A model generated the notes under the pieces. It did no database searches and was not told the DNA's origin. It saw only the letters and a list, made by a program, of their open reading frames with translations. Below, in pieces: positions 33,826-43,454 of a DNA stretch of 64,000 nucleotides. A program made the translations under genes and the position numbers. The stretch's first letter is position 1, and each line of letters begins with the position of its first letter. The DNA is from Halorubrum sp. DM2 (GTDB lineage: Archaea; Halobacteriota; Halobacteria; Halobacteriales; Haloferacaceae): assembly GCF_901686465.1 (NCBI RefSeq), contig NZ_LR594487.1:62001-126000 (forward strand). Reading direction: 5' to 3'.

Positions 33826-33879
33826 GACCGCACCGCCGAGGGCGACTGTACCGCCGAGGGCGACCGCACCGCTGAGCGA
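33826..33879. repeat. Three 18-bp imperfect tandem units
   Basis: Three units of the form CGACCGCACCGCCGAGGG (33826-33843, 33844-33861, 33862-33879) fill the gap between convergent genes. The second and third are each slightly diverged. No function is evident. Confidence 0.6.
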
Positions 33880-33885
33880 CCGCGC

Positions 33886-35349
33886 TCAGTCGTCGCTCGT
33901 CTCCGCCCCGGTTCCGCCGCCGCTCGCGCGCTCGGCGGCGCTCGCGAACATCCCGCGCCGGGTCGTGTACAGGAAGTAGCCGCCCAGTCCGAGGAAGCCG
34001 ACGACGTTCGAGGCGGCGACCGCCCAGAAGACGGCCTCGACGCCCCACCCCAGCCCCGGCGTCACGGTGACGCCGAGCGCGCCGAACGTCGTCGCGACCG
34101 GGACGGCCGCGACCGCGATCGGGAACCGGACCGCCCAGTACTTGACCAGGTCGGCGACGAAGGCGGTGCGGGTCCTGGACGCGCCGTTGAACCCGGCCAG
34201 CAGGGTGTACGTCCCGCCGAGCGCCCAGTAGGACGCCCCGAGGATCCGGAGGTACGTCACCGCGAGGTCGCGCCCGGTCGCCGTGAGGTCGGGGGCGAGG
34301 AGGTCCGCGATCCCGCCGGCGAACAGGAACTGGACGGCACCGAGCGCGAGGAACCCGGCGACGACCATCCCGGTGCCGACGGTCGTCGTCCGGCGGGCGC
34401 GTCGGGGGGCGTCCGCGCCGAGGTTCTGCCCGACCATCGACTGGGCGGCCTGCTGCATCCCGAGCGCCGGGACGATCGCGAGCGTCGCGACCCGCGCGCC
34501 GACCGTGTACGCCGCGACGCCCGCCGCGCCGCCGGCGATCGCGACGAGCCCGACGACGAACACCCGGACCAGTTCGCTCACGCCGCGCTGCCCGCCCAGC
34601 GGGAGCCCGACGGAGACGACCTCGCGGGCGGTCGCGGGATCGAGCGCGAACGCCTCGCGGGTGAGCCGGAAGGTGTCGCGGCCGATTCCGGCCGCGTACC
34701 CGAGGATCCACAGGAGTCCGGCGACGCCCGCGAGGGCGGTGCCGAGCGCGGCCCCGGCGACGCCGAGCTCCGGGGCGGGACCGACCCCGAAGATGAGGAC
34801 CGGCGCGGCGACGAGGTTGACGAGGACGCTGACGAGGCTCACGTGGAACACCGCGCGGGTGTCGCCGTACGCGGTAAAGCAGTTCTCGACGGTGTCGCCG
34901 ACGGCCCCGATCGGGAGGACGGCGATCACGATCGCGAGGTACGTCGCCGTCGTGCCGGCGAGCGCGGGGTCGGCCCCGAGGAGCGCCACCGCCTCCTCGG
35001 CGTAGACGACGACCGGGATCGCGACCGCCGCCGTGACCGCGAGCGCGACGAGCGCGCCGTTGACCGCGACGCGTCGCGCCCCCCTCGCATCGTCGTCGCC
35101 GGCGCGCTGCGAGACGAGGATCTGCGTGCCGATCGCGCCGACCACGACCGTCGCGCCGAGCAGCGACTGGATCGGGAGGCTGAGACCGACCGCGGCGACC
35201 GCGTCCTCGCCGACCCGCCCGAGCCAGAACGTGTCGATCAGCGCGTTCGCGACGTACACGACGTTCTGCGCGACGAGCGGCGCGGCGAGAACGAGCAGCA
35301 CGCGCCCGACCGGCCCGTCGGTGACCGCCTCCTGATCGACGTCTAACAT
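33886..35349 (-). CDS. MATE-family efflux transporter
   Basis: 487 aa with about 12 membrane helices in two six-helix bundles. It starts with GPVGRVLLVLAAPLVAQNVV and NALIDTFWLGRVGEDAVAAV and contains the second-half equivalent QAAQSMVGQNLGADAPRRAR. This is the haloarchaeal branch of Na+- or H+-driven multidrug efflux proteins. The substrate is unknown. On the minus strand a TATA-like CTTATATTA at about 35375-35383 is centred some 28 bp upstream of the ATG at 35349, supporting the start. Confidence 0.92.
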   Translation of the reverse strand: MLDVDQEAVTDGPVGRVLLVLAAPLVAQNVVYVANALIDTFWLGRVGEDAVAAVGLSLPIQSLLGATVVVGAIGTQILVSQRAGDDDARGARRVAVNGALVALAVTAAVAIPVVVYAEEAVALLGADPALAGTTATYLAIVIAVLPIGAVGDTVENCFTAYGDTRAVFHVSLVSVLVNLVAAPVLIFGVGPAPELGVAGAALGTALAGVAGLLWILGYAAGIGRDTFRLTREAFALDPATAREVVSVGLPLGGQRGVSELVRVFVVGLVAIAGGAAGVAAYTVGARVATLAIVPALGMQQAAQSMVGQNLGADAPRRARRTTTVGTGMVVAGFLALGAVQFLFAGGIADLLAPDLTATGRDLAVTYLRILGASYWALGGTYTLLAGFNGASRTRTAFVADLVKYWAVRFPIAVAAVPVATTFGALGVTVTPGLGWGVEAVFWAVAASNVVGFLGLGGYFLYTTRRGMFASAAERASGGGTGAETSDD

Positions 35350-35517
35350 CGAATGGTTCCGGTATTAGCTGGCGATAATATAAGTGTGATGGTCGTGAAC
35401 ACGACTCTCAGATCCGGGCGTCGGCCGTCGATCGTCGCGCCGGAGCGACGGCCGGCGGGCCGAACGCGAGCGCTCCTTCAACCTCCTTTCGCGCGGCCCC
35501 CAGCCGCCGCGAAGGGA

Positions 35518-35529
35518 AACCTCTTAATG
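35518..35529 (+). promoter_or_regulatory. Probable TATA region of the HEAT-repeat gene
   Basis: AACCTCTTAATG is centred about 30 bp upstream of ATG 35554. It overlaps an earlier in-frame ATG at 35527, which argues for the later start. Confidence 0.45.
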
Positions 35530-35553
35530 GACTACGCGCGGAGTTCGTGGTAT

Positions 35554-36921
35554 ATGAGCAACGGCGACGACGACCCGGCGGACGCCGACGAGGCCGACGC
35601 CGCGGACGACGGCGGGGACGCCGGCGAGTCGGCGGAGACGGCCGCCCCGACGCTCCCCGAAGACCCGACCGAGGAGTCCCTGACCGAGTACCTCGACGAG
35701 ATCGCGGACCGCCTCGACGCCGCCGAGACGGAGGCGGACCTCGACGACGTCGAGGCGCTCTTGGACGACGCGGAGACCGGCATCGAGGACGCGGACCTCC
35801 CCGAGCCGGACGAGGACGACGAGGACGCCGACGACCCCCGGGGCGACCTCGAAGACCGCGTCGCGGAGGTCCGCGACGGCGTCGAGGACGCCCGTGGCCC
35901 CTACGGCGAGGACGTCGTCGAGGCGATCGAGACCGCCGCCGGAACGATCGAGGACACCGAGTGGACCGAGGACGGCCACGACGACGTCGCGGCCGCGGTC
36001 GCGTCGTTCGTCGACAGGGCCGCCGAGACGGTCGACGCCGACGGGGGTCCCGACGGCGACGAGATCGCGGACCTCGTCGCGGCGCTCGACGCCGTCGCCG
36101 AGGCGGTCGCCGACGCCGACCTCGACGCGGACGACGACGCCGACGACATCGCCGCGCTGCTGGACGCGACCGACGAGCTGGAGGCCGGACTCGACGACGC
36201 CGAGGAGTGGGACGACCTCGAGACCCACGAGCAGCTCCGCGCGCAGGGGTACTACGACGTGCTGGGCCACTACAAGGACTTCCCGGTCGAGTGGGCCGCG
36301 CTGAAGGAACACGAGGCGCGGGGCAACGTCGACATGATCCTGCTCGCGCTCGACTCCCTACAGTCCGAGTTCATGGAGCGGCACTGTCTGGAGGCGTTCG
36401 AGCGGATGGGCAAGCGCGGGAAAAGCGAGGCGTCCGTCGAGGAGATTCTCGGTCGCGCCGAGAAGCGCGACCGACCCGCGATCCGGATTCTCGGGAAGAT
36501 GGCGGCCGCGGAGGCGACCGACACCCTCGTCGAGTACGTCGACGAGGACTCGAACCCGCAGCTCCAGAAGGCCGTGTTCAAGGCGCTCGGCGAGATCGGG
36601 GCGACGGAGGCCGTCCAGCCGCTCGCGAACCAGCTCGACCCCGACGGGGACACCGAGGACCTGGTCCGGCCGCACGCCGCCCGCGCGCTCGGCCTGATCG
36701 GCGACACCCGCGCCGTCGACCCGCTGGCCGACGCGCTCGAAACCGACCCGTCGGACGACGTCCGCGCGGCCGCCGGCTGGGCGCTCCGCCAGATCGGCAC
36801 CCGCGAGGCGCTCGAAGCGGCCGCCGAGTACGCCGACGAACGCTCCTTCATCGTCTCGACCGAGGGCGAGAAGGCGCGCGACGCGCTCGACGACGAGACC
36901 GAGCCCGCGGCGACGGCCTGA
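35554..36921 (+). CDS. HEAT-repeat protein with acidic N-terminal half
   Basis: 455 aa. The first 220 residues are extremely acidic (Asp/Glu/Ala) with predicted helices. The second half holds HEAT/PBS-lyase-like repeats: HCLEAFERMGKRGKSEASVE, PAIRILGKMAAAEATDTLVE, AVFKALGEIGATEAVQPLAN, HAARALGLIGDTRAVDPLAD and AAGWALRQIGTREALEAAAE. Such repeats are protein-protein scaffolds; no enzyme motif is seen. The function is unknown. It ends just before the phospholipase D gene, from which it is separated by 54 bp with an apparent new promoter. Confidence 0.8.
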   Translation: MSNGDDDPADADEADAADDGGDAGESAETAAPTLPEDPTEESLTEYLDEIADRLDAAETEADLDDVEALLDDAETGIEDADLPEPDEDDEDADDPRGDLEDRVAEVRDGVEDARGPYGEDVVEAIETAAGTIEDTEWTEDGHDDVAAAVASFVDRAAETVDADGGPDGDEIADLVAALDAVAEAVADADLDADDDADDIAALLDATDELEAGLDDAEEWDDLETHEQLRAQGYYDVLGHYKDFPVEWAALKEHEARGNVDMILLALDSLQSEFMERHCLEAFERMGKRGKSEASVEEILGRAEKRDRPAIRILGKMAAAEATDTLVEYVDEDSNPQLQKAVFKALGEIGATEAVQPLANQLDPDGDTEDLVRPHAARALGLIGDTRAVDPLADALETDPSDDVRAAAGWALRQIGTREALEAAAEYADERSFIVSTEGEKARDALDDETEPAATA

Positions 36922-36975
36922 CACCGACCCGAATTCGAACGACCCCTTTTGTTCGATAGCGCGGGCAGACCCCGC

Positions 36976-38754
36976 GTGCCGGCTACGCCCTCTACCACTC
37001 GACGCGCCTCTGTCGCGAGCGCCGTCGCCGTCGCGCTCGGCTTGTTCGTCCTCGCGGCCGCCGCGCCGGCTGCGACCGCCGGCGACGCCCAGCCCGGCCC
37101 GAGGGACGGAGCAGCCGACCCGGCGGGCGTCGCGAGGTCCGGGGACGACCCGGAGAACCTGACGCTCGTGTCGGAACGGCCGCGGATCGTCGAGCTGTTC
37201 CCGAACCCGACGGCGGCCGAGAACCGCGGCGAGTACCTCGTCGTCAGGCTCCCCGAGCGGGGGAACTGGTCGCTCTCCGACGGTTACTACGAGGCGGCGA
37301 TTCCGGCGAACGCGAGCGGCGTCGTCGCGCTGTCGATGGACCCCGCGAACGCGACGCCGCTGCTCGACGACGAGGCGGCGGGCGCAACCCACGGTCCAAC
37401 GCAGCTCCGCGCGCTCGACGACTACTTCCCGCTCTCTGCGTCCGGCGACCGGATCGAGCTCCGCCGGAACGGAACGGCCGTCGCCGTCGTCGACTACGAC
37501 CGCGCGCCGGAGGGGCACCGCTGGCGCGCGGAGTGGGGCGAGTGGCGGCCGCGCGGCTACGAGCCACGCCCGCCGAGGCGGACCGCGGACGCGGCCGTGA
37601 CGCCCTTCGTCCTCCCCGACAGCCCCGGCGTCCCGGTCGAGCAGCTCCGGACCGCCGAGGACCGCCTGTTCGTCGCCGGCTACACGCTGACCTCCGAGCG
37701 AGTCGCGGACGCGCTCGTCGCGGCCGCCGACCGCGGGGTCCGCGTCCGCGTCCTGCTCGAAGGCTCGCCCGTGGGCGGGTTCTCCGCGCGGAGCGCGCGA
37801 CTGCTCGACCGACTGACCGCCGCCGGCGTCGAGGTGCGGATCCTCGACGGCGAGGTCGAGCGGTTCCGCTTCCACCACCCGAAGTACGCGGTCGCGGACG
37901 ACGACGCCGTCGTGCTCACGGAGAACTGGAAGCGGTCCGGCACGGGCGGACGGAGCAACCGCGGCTGGGGAGTGTTCGTCGAGGGCGGCGTCGATACCGG
38001 GGTCGGTGCCGAACGCGGCATCGACGCCGAAGGGGGCGCGAAGACGGCGCGCAACGGGACCGTCGCGGACGACTTGGCGGCCCTGTTCGTCGCCGACTTC
38101 CGGGCGCACGACGCCCGCCCGTGGCGCGAGTTCCGCGCCGACGCCGAGTTCCACGGGGGCGGGCGCGCGAACGGCTCGTACCCGACCCGGTTCGACGCCC
38201 CGGCGGAGCCGGCGGCCGCGAACGTGACCGTGCTGACCGCGCCCGGCAACGCGGCGGACCGGATCGTCGCGCGGATCGACGCCGCCGACGAGCGGGTCCT
38301 CGCGATCGTGCCGCGCGTCGGCGGCCCCGACGACCGGATCGTCCGCGCGCTCCGGCGCGCGGCCGACCGCGGCGTCGACGTTCACCTGTTGCTCTCGGAC
38401 GCGTGGTACGACCGGGAGGCGAACCGCAACCTCTCTGAGGCCCTCGCGGACGAGCCGATCGCCGTCGACCTCGCCGCGCCGCGCGGTCGGTTCGGGAAGG
38501 TCCACGCGAAGGGGATCGTCGTCGACGACACGGCGGTCGTCGGGAGTCTCAACTGGAATCCCAGCGCGGAGACGAACAACCGCGAAGTGGTGATCGCGGT
38601 CGAAAACGAGTCCGTGGCGGACTTCTACGCCCGGGTGTACGCGGCCGACTGGCGGGGCGGCGGGGTCCACCTGCCGATCGGACTCCTCGCCGGGTTCGGC
38701 GTCGCGCTCGCGGGAGCCGGTGCCGTCGCTCGGCGGGAGATCGCGGTCGGGTGA
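36976..38754 (+). CDS. Exported phospholipase D-like protein
   Basis: 592 aa from GTG 36976. An N-terminal signal helix (ASVASAVAVALGLFVLAAAA) is followed by a lamin-tail-like beta domain (about residues 55-180; IVELFPNPTAAENRGEYLVV). Two phospholipase D modules follow, each with an intact H-x-K-x4-D: HPKYAVADD near 298 and HAKGIVVDD near 510, the second followed by GSLNWNPSAETNNRE. A C-terminal membrane helix ends the chain. The active sites face outside. It may cut phosphodiesters of lipids or nucleic acids; the substrate is unknown. A TATA-like CCCTTTTG lies about 30 bp upstream of this GTG. An earlier GTG at 36949 is less likely. Confidence 0.82.
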   Translation: MPATPSTTRRASVASAVAVALGLFVLAAAAPAATAGDAQPGPRDGAADPAGVARSGDDPENLTLVSERPRIVELFPNPTAAENRGEYLVVRLPERGNWSLSDGYYEAAIPANASGVVALSMDPANATPLLDDEAAGATHGPTQLRALDDYFPLSASGDRIELRRNGTAVAVVDYDRAPEGHRWRAEWGEWRPRGYEPRPPRRTADAAVTPFVLPDSPGVPVEQLRTAEDRLFVAGYTLTSERVADALVAAADRGVRVRVLLEGSPVGGFSARSARLLDRLTAAGVEVRILDGEVERFRFHHPKYAVADDDAVVLTENWKRSGTGGRSNRGWGVFVEGGVDTGVGAERGIDAEGGAKTARNGTVADDLAALFVADFRAHDARPWREFRADAEFHGGGRANGSYPTRFDAPAEPAAANVTVLTAPGNAADRIVARIDAADERVLAIVPRVGGPDDRIVRALRRAADRGVDVHLLLSDAWYDREANRNLSEALADEPIAVDLAAPRGRFGKVHAKGIVVDDTAVVGSLNWNPSAETNNREVVIAVENESVADFYARVYAADWRGGGVHLPIGLLAGFGVALAGAGAVARREIAVG

Positions 38755-38782
38755 AGCGGGACCGAGGGCGGAGTCGCCGCGG

Positions 38783-40729
38783 TTAGTCGTCGAGCGCGAT
38801 GGTCGAGGAGAGCGCCTCGTCGATCTCGGCGTCCGCCATCTTCGCGACGAGCGCCTCGATCACCTCGCTCCGGCGTCCCTTCACGAACTTGATCGAGCCG
38901 ACGACGAGGTGCCCGCCGCCGGAGACGCCGGCCTCGGGCAGCTCCTCGTTCAGCTCGGTCACCATGTTCGGGATGTCGAGCCGGACCCCGTCCGAGCGCA
39001 GGACGGAGAAGTCCGGCCCGTAGCCGATGGTGATGACCGGGTCGCCGGTCTCTTTCACCTTCGCGTCGTGGAGTTCGCCGGTCGTCTTCCCCGGCGCGGG
39101 GTAGGTGAACCGGTGAGCGTACTCGTCCAAGTCGATCCGGTAGAGGTGCGCCCCGGAGGCGAGCCGCTCGTGTTCGACGTGGTCGTCGACGGCGTCGAGC
39201 TGGCGCTCCACGTCGCGTTCGGCGCGCTCGGAGAGGAACTCTACGAGCTCCTCGTGGCGCTCCTCGTCGTCACAGCCGACGTTGAGGGCGTCGTTGACGA
39301 GGGTCTTCCCCTCGGAGTAGCGGAGCCAGTGGGCGGCGTAGTCGAGCGCCTCGCCGATGTCGAGGAGGTCGGACTCGTCGTAGCCCGCGTCCTCGGCGAG
39401 CGCGACGTAGTCGTCCATCGCCTCCGCCTTCGAGCGGTCGGAGAGCCCGGCGACCGCCGGCACGTGTTCGAGCTCCTCGGTGATCGACGGATCGATGAGA
39501 CGGGCGAGCTCGACGCACATCATCCCCGTGGTGACCCGGTAGTCCTCGTCGTGGAGGTAGGGGTTGACGTGGGCGTCGAGCAGCGGCTCGACCGCCTCGG
39601 GGTCGGGGTGGTGGTGGTCGACGGCCGCGATGGGGATGTCGTAGTGCGCGAGGTTCTCGTAGGCGGGCACGTCCTCCTCGGTCGACCCGTTGTCGAGCAT
39701 CAGCAGGAAGGGGAGCTTCTGGCCGTGACGGGCCCGGCCCTCCAGCGCGAAGTTCAGGTCGCGGGTGACGTCCTCCATCTCGTAGTACGGGGCCTTGCTC
39801 GGGAGCCGCTTGAACAGGTGTCGCGCCGCGTCGGGGTCCCCGTGGACCTCCTCGACGAAGTTCTCCAAGGCGAGCTGGACGGGGATCGCGGCGCACATCC
39901 CGTCGCCGTCGGCGTGGTGCCGGACGCGGATCGGACGGCCGGCGAGCACGGTCCGGCGGAGGAGCCGGGCGAGTTCGCGGAGGTCCTCGTGGATCGGTTC
40001 GAACGCCTCCCACTCGACGAGGGGGTCGACGTCGGTCGGTTCGGCGCGCTCGTCGAGGGCCGCCTCGTAGCGCTCGCGGGCCTCAGCGGCGCGCTCGTCC
40101 GGGAGCCGCGTCAGCGAGTCCACTTCGAGCTGGAGGGCGTTCTCGCGGGTCTCGACCGTGCCGGACACGTGGACCACGTCGCCGACCTCGACCTCGGGGT
40201 ACGCCCGGACGCCCGCCGACTCGAAGGCGGCACAGGAGAGGACGCCGGAGGCGTCCGCGACGGCGAAGATCGTCGGGCCGCCGGTCTGTTTCGCCTGGAC
40301 GACCTCGCCCTCGACGGTCACCTCGTCGCCCGGGGCGAGCCCGCGGACCCGCGAGACCGTCGGCTCGTGGGCGACGGTCTCGGTGCGGTAGTCGTCGGGG
40401 TCGACGTCGTCGAACGCCACGTCGCCGTTCTCCTTCACTTCGGTGAGCCGGACGACCAGTCGGTCGCCGACCGCGTAGTCGCCGTCGAGGTTCGACTCGT
40501 GGACGAGCCCGCTCACGGCGTCGGAGAGGTCGACGAAGACGCCGTAGTCGACGACGCCGTTGACCTCGGCGTGGTACAGCGCGTCGACTGCGGCGTCTTC
40601 GAGAGTACAGTCCGGGGCCAGATCGTAGACGGTCGGCCGGTCGTCGGCCGCCCCCTCCGCCGCGTCGGCGTCGGGTTCGAGGCTCGAATCGCCTCGCGTG
40701 CCGGAACCTCCGGCGGTGTTTTCGCTCAT
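38783..40729 (-). CDS. RecJ-like DHH phosphoesterase with S1 and OB domains
   Basis: 648 aa. Domains in order: an S1 RNA-binding domain (about residues 45-105; NGVVDYGVFVDLSDAVSGLV), an OB-fold (about 130-215; GDEVTVEGEVVQAKQTGGPT), a DHH core (about 255-470) with RHHADGDGMCAA and AVDHHHPD metal motifs, and a DHHA1-like domain with SGGGHLVVGS near 615. This architecture is the haloarchaeal RecJ-like exonuclease. Related proteins are archaeal Cdc45/GAN counterparts that bind GINS, so a replication or RNA-processing role is possible. A TATA-like element on the minus strand (about 40752-40760) lies about 25 bp upstream. Confidence 0.87.
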   Translation of the reverse strand: MSENTAGGSGTRGDSSLEPDADAAEGAADDRPTVYDLAPDCTLEDAAVDALYHAEVNGVVDYGVFVDLSDAVSGLVHESNLDGDYAVGDRLVVRLTEVKENGDVAFDDVDPDDYRTETVAHEPTVSRVRGLAPGDEVTVEGEVVQAKQTGGPTIFAVADASGVLSCAAFESAGVRAYPEVEVGDVVHVSGTVETRENALQLEVDSLTRLPDERAAEARERYEAALDERAEPTDVDPLVEWEAFEPIHEDLRELARLLRRTVLAGRPIRVRHHADGDGMCAAIPVQLALENFVEEVHGDPDAARHLFKRLPSKAPYYEMEDVTRDLNFALEGRARHGQKLPFLLMLDNGSTEEDVPAYENLAHYDIPIAAVDHHHPDPEAVEPLLDAHVNPYLHDEDYRVTTGMMCVELARLIDPSITEELEHVPAVAGLSDRSKAEAMDDYVALAEDAGYDESDLLDIGEALDYAAHWLRYSEGKTLVNDALNVGCDDEERHEELVEFLSERAERDVERQLDAVDDHVEHERLASGAHLYRIDLDEYAHRFTYPAPGKTTGELHDAKVKETGDPVITIGYGPDFSVLRSDGVRLDIPNMVTELNEELPEAGVSGGGHLVVGSIKFVKGRRSEVIEALVAKMADAEIDEALSSTIALDD

Positions 40730-40846
40730 GGAGGTCTTTCGGGAACGGCCGGTGTTAAGCCTGTTCTCTCGCCGCTCGGAGGGATACGCCGCCTCCGAGT
40801 CCCGCGGTCCGGAACCCCTATGAGGCGACGGCGACTTGTCTCGCCC

Positions 40847-41362
40847 ATGCGACTGTTCCGCTCGGACGAGCTCCTCGGGATCGCCCGAGAGACCCTAGAT
40901 TTCGTCCTCGAGGCGAGCGAGGAGACGCACCCCAACGAGTACATGGGGTTCCTCCGCGCGGACGACGCCCGGAAGCTTGACCTCGACCGGGACGGGCAGG
41001 TGATAACCGACGTCCTCGTCATCCCCGGGACGGAGTCGAGTCCGACGAGCGCCAGCGTCCGCAGCCACATGAAGCCGAACGACATGCGCGCCGTCGGCTC
41101 GGTCCACTCGCACCCGAACGGCGCGCTGCGCCCGAGCGACGCCGACCTCGCCACGTTCGGACAGGGAGAGGTCCACATCATCGTCGGCGCTCCCTACGGA
41201 TGGGGCGACTGGAAGGCGTTCGACAACGAGGGCCGACAGACCACCCTCGACGTGCTCGACGTGGAGGTGCCCGACGAGCACTTCTTCGATTTCACGCAGG
41301 AGGACATCGACCGCGAGCTCGCTGACCGCGACGACGGCGGCTTCCTCTCGTGGTTCCGATGA
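40847..41362 (+). CDS. JAMM/MPN metalloprotease
   Basis: 171 aa. The JAMM zinc-protease motif is complete: Glu31 (THPNEYMGF), H87-x-H89 (SVHSHPNG), then Ser97 and Asp100 (RPSDAD). In haloarchaea such enzymes (HvJAMM proteins) remove ubiquitin-like SAMP modifiers or act in sulfur transfer. Which SAMP this one acts on cannot be read. The ATG at 40847 is preferred; an ATG at 40820 would add nine basic residues. The FAD synthase gene overlaps its stop (ATGA). Confidence 0.88.
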   Translation: MRLFRSDELLGIARETLDFVLEASEETHPNEYMGFLRADDARKLDLDRDGQVITDVLVIPGTESSPTSASVRSHMKPNDMRAVGSVHSHPNGALRPSDADLATFGQGEVHIIVGAPYGWGDWKAFDNEGRQTTLDVLDVEVPDEHFFDFTQEDIDRELADRDDGGFLSWFR

Positions 41363-41811
41363 CCCGGGTCGTCGCGCAGGGGACCTTCGACCTGCTCCAC
41401 CCCGGCCACGTCCACTACCTCGAAGACGCCGCGGCCCGCGGCGACGAACTCCACGCCATCGTCGCCCGCCGCACCAACGTCACGCACAAGCCCGCGCCGG
41501 TGTTGTGCGCCCGTCAGCGCCGCGACATGGTCGCCGCGCTCGACGCGGTCGACGAGGCGCACCTCGGCGACCCCGAGGACGTGTTCGTTCCCATCGAGCG
41601 GCTCGACCCCGACGTGATCGTCTTGGGATTCGACCAGCACCACGACGAGAGCGACATCGCCGACGCGCTCGCGGAGCGCGGTATCGACTGCCGGGTCGAG
41701 CGCGCGTCGGGCCGCGAGCGGAAGTACGAGGAGGAACTGCTCTCCAGCGGCGACATCGTCGACCGGATCCTCCGGGAGCGGGGCGGCCGGTCGGACGCAT
41801 CCTCATCGTAG
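41359..41811 (+). CDS. ribL: Archaeal FAD synthase (RibL-type)
   Basis: 150 aa. Nucleotidyltransferase fold with [14 protein letters not shown] (the HxGH motif of cytidylyltransferase-like enzymes) near residues 8-21 and [20 protein letters not shown] typical of archaeal FAD synthase. RibL adenylates FMN to FAD. Closely related glycerol-3-phosphate cytidylyltransferases share the fold, so the activity is assigned on the archaeal pattern. Co-transcribed with the JAMM gene through a four-base overlap. Confidence 0.85.
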   Translation: MTRVVAQGTFDLLHPGHVHYLEDAAARGDELHAIVARRTNVTHKPAPVLCARQRRDMVAALDAVDEAHLGDPEDVFVPIERLDPDVIVLGFDQHHDESDIADALAERGIDCRVERASGRERKYEEELLSSGDIVDRILRERGGRSDASSS

Positions 41812-41927
41812 TCCGCCGGCGGTCGGACGCAGCGCCCCCGCCCGAGACCCCGGCGTGGGACGGTCGGATCGGTTCGCTCGCCGGTAGGCGACGGAGGCGG
41901 CAGGGGCGATGGGGGCGGAAGCGCGGC

Positions 41928-41937
41928 ATCTAAATGG
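41928..41937 (+). promoter_or_regulatory. TATA box of ctaA-ctaB fusion gene
   Basis: GCATCTAAAT, about 27 bp upstream of the GTG start at 41960. Confidence 0.45.
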
Positions 41938-41959
41938 ACTGACTCCCAAATCGAGGTGA

Positions 41960-43363
41960 GTGAACATCCCCGACAGATTCCCCGCGGTGCTGGCCGCGGC
42001 CGCGATGGGCGTATACCTGCTCGTCGTCGTCGGCGCGACCACCTCTCTCACGGAGGCGGCGACCGCCTGCGGCGGCTGGCCCGCCTGCGGGAACGGTGCC
42101 GCCCTCCCGGCGTCGACCGCGGGCTGGATCGCCCTCGGCCACCGCGTCCTCGCGGTCGCCGTCGGCCTCCTCGTCGCCCTCTCCGCCGCGCTCGCGTGGT
42201 GGGACGGCGCGGACCGTCGGGTCAGAGCGGCGCTCCTCGCCGCGCTCGTCGTCTACCCCGCTCAGGCGGGGGTCGGCGCGCTCGTGGCGGTCGGCGACCT
42301 TCCGGGCCCGCTCGCCTCGGCGCACCTCCTCCTCGGCGTCGGCATCTTCGGTGCCGTCCTCGCCGCGCTCGCGTGGTGGTTGGAGAGCGAGACCGGCGAT
42401 CCGGACGACGCCCCCGACGACTTCGAGCCGGGGACCGACGACCTCCCGCCGGTCGAGGACGCCCCCGAACCCGACCTCCCGACCGCGACGCTCCCGCGGC
42501 TGAAGGCGACCGCGGCGGCGTACTTCCGGCTGACGAAGCCGCGCCTGATGTGGCTGCTCTGTCTCGTCGCCGCGGCGGCGATGGCGCTCGCGGGCGGGTC
42601 CGGGTTCACGCCCGGCGTCGTGGCGGCGACGCTCGTCGGCGGTGCGCTCGCCGTCGGCGCGTCGGGGACGTTCAACCACGTCCTCGAACGCGACGTTGAC
42701 AAGCGGATGCAGCGGACCAGCGACCGCCCGCTCGCGACCGACCTCGTGCCGGTCTCGCACGCCCTCGCGTTCGGCGGACTCCTCACGCTCGTCTCGCTCG
42801 GGCTGTTCTGGACGGTGAACCCGCTAACGGCGGTGCTCGGGCTGGTCGCGATCGCGTTCTACAGCGTCGTCTACACGCTCCTCCTGAAGCCCAACACGGT
42901 CCAGAACACGGTCATCGGCGGTGCGGCCGGGGCGCTCCCGGCGCTCATCGGCTGGGCCGCGGTCACCGGCGAGGTCGGCGGCGGCGGGCTGCTGCTCGCG
43001 GCGGTGATCTTCCTGTGGACGCCCGCACACTTCTACAACCTCGCGTTAGCGTACAAGGACGACTACGAGCGCGGCGGCTTCCCGATGATGCCCGTCGTCC
43101 GCGGCGAGACCACGACGCGCCGCCACATCCTCTGGTACCTCGGCGCGACGCTGGTCGCCGCGGTGGCGCTCGCGGCGGCCGCCGACCCGCTCGGCGCGCT
43201 GTACGCCGTCGTCGGGGTCGCCGTCGGGGCCGTCTTCCTCTGGACGGTCGTTCGGCTCCACTACGAGCAGACCGAAGGGGCGGCGTTCCGCGCGTTCCAC
43301 GCCTCGAACGCCTACCTCGGCCTGCTGTTGTTCGCGGTCGTGCTCGACGCGCTGGTAGTCTGA
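41960..43363 (+). CDS. ctaB: Fused CtaA-like / heme O synthase (CtaB)
   Basis: 467 aa from GTG. The N-terminal part (about residues 1-140) has four membrane helices resembling one half of heme A synthase CtaA/Cox15 (TACGGWPACGNGAALPAS, GHRVLAVAVGLLVAL). After an acidic linker (about 145-175) the C-terminal 290 residues are protoheme IX farnesyltransferase. It has FRLTKPRLMWLLCL, the first Asp-rich motif NHVLERDVDKRMQRTSDRPL and the second YKDDYERGGFPMMP. It makes heme O, and possibly heme A, for the terminal oxidase encoded about 5 kb downstream. Having both domains in one chain is a known haloarchaeal arrangement. Confidence 0.92.
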   Translation: MNIPDRFPAVLAAAAMGVYLLVVVGATTSLTEAATACGGWPACGNGAALPASTAGWIALGHRVLAVAVGLLVALSAALAWWDGADRRVRAALLAALVVYPAQAGVGALVAVGDLPGPLASAHLLLGVGIFGAVLAALAWWLESETGDPDDAPDDFEPGTDDLPPVEDAPEPDLPTATLPRLKATAAAYFRLTKPRLMWLLCLVAAAAMALAGGSGFTPGVVAATLVGGALAVGASGTFNHVLERDVDKRMQRTSDRPLATDLVPVSHALAFGGLLTLVSLGLFWTVNPLTAVLGLVAIAFYSVVYTLLLKPNTVQNTVIGGAAGALPALIGWAAVTGEVGGGGLLLAAVIFLWTPAHFYNLALAYKDDYERGGFPMMPVVRGETTTRRHILWYLGATLVAAVALAAAADPLGALYAVVGVAVGAVFLWTVVRLHYEQTEGAAFRAFHASNAYLGLLLFAVVLDALVV

Positions 43364-43454
43364 GCCGTCGGCTCGTACTTTCACGTAGTCTCGGCGAGAT
43401 CCCCGCTCTACAGTTTATCTTAAGTATGTCTTCATTGATACGCCCTATAGTCAA

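Noticed and set aside
38720-41362. Long plus-strand reading frame over the RecJ-like gene
   Set aside because: It is the antisense shadow of the 648-aa DHH protein, which has clear domains. Only its last part (40847-41362, JAMM protease) is real.
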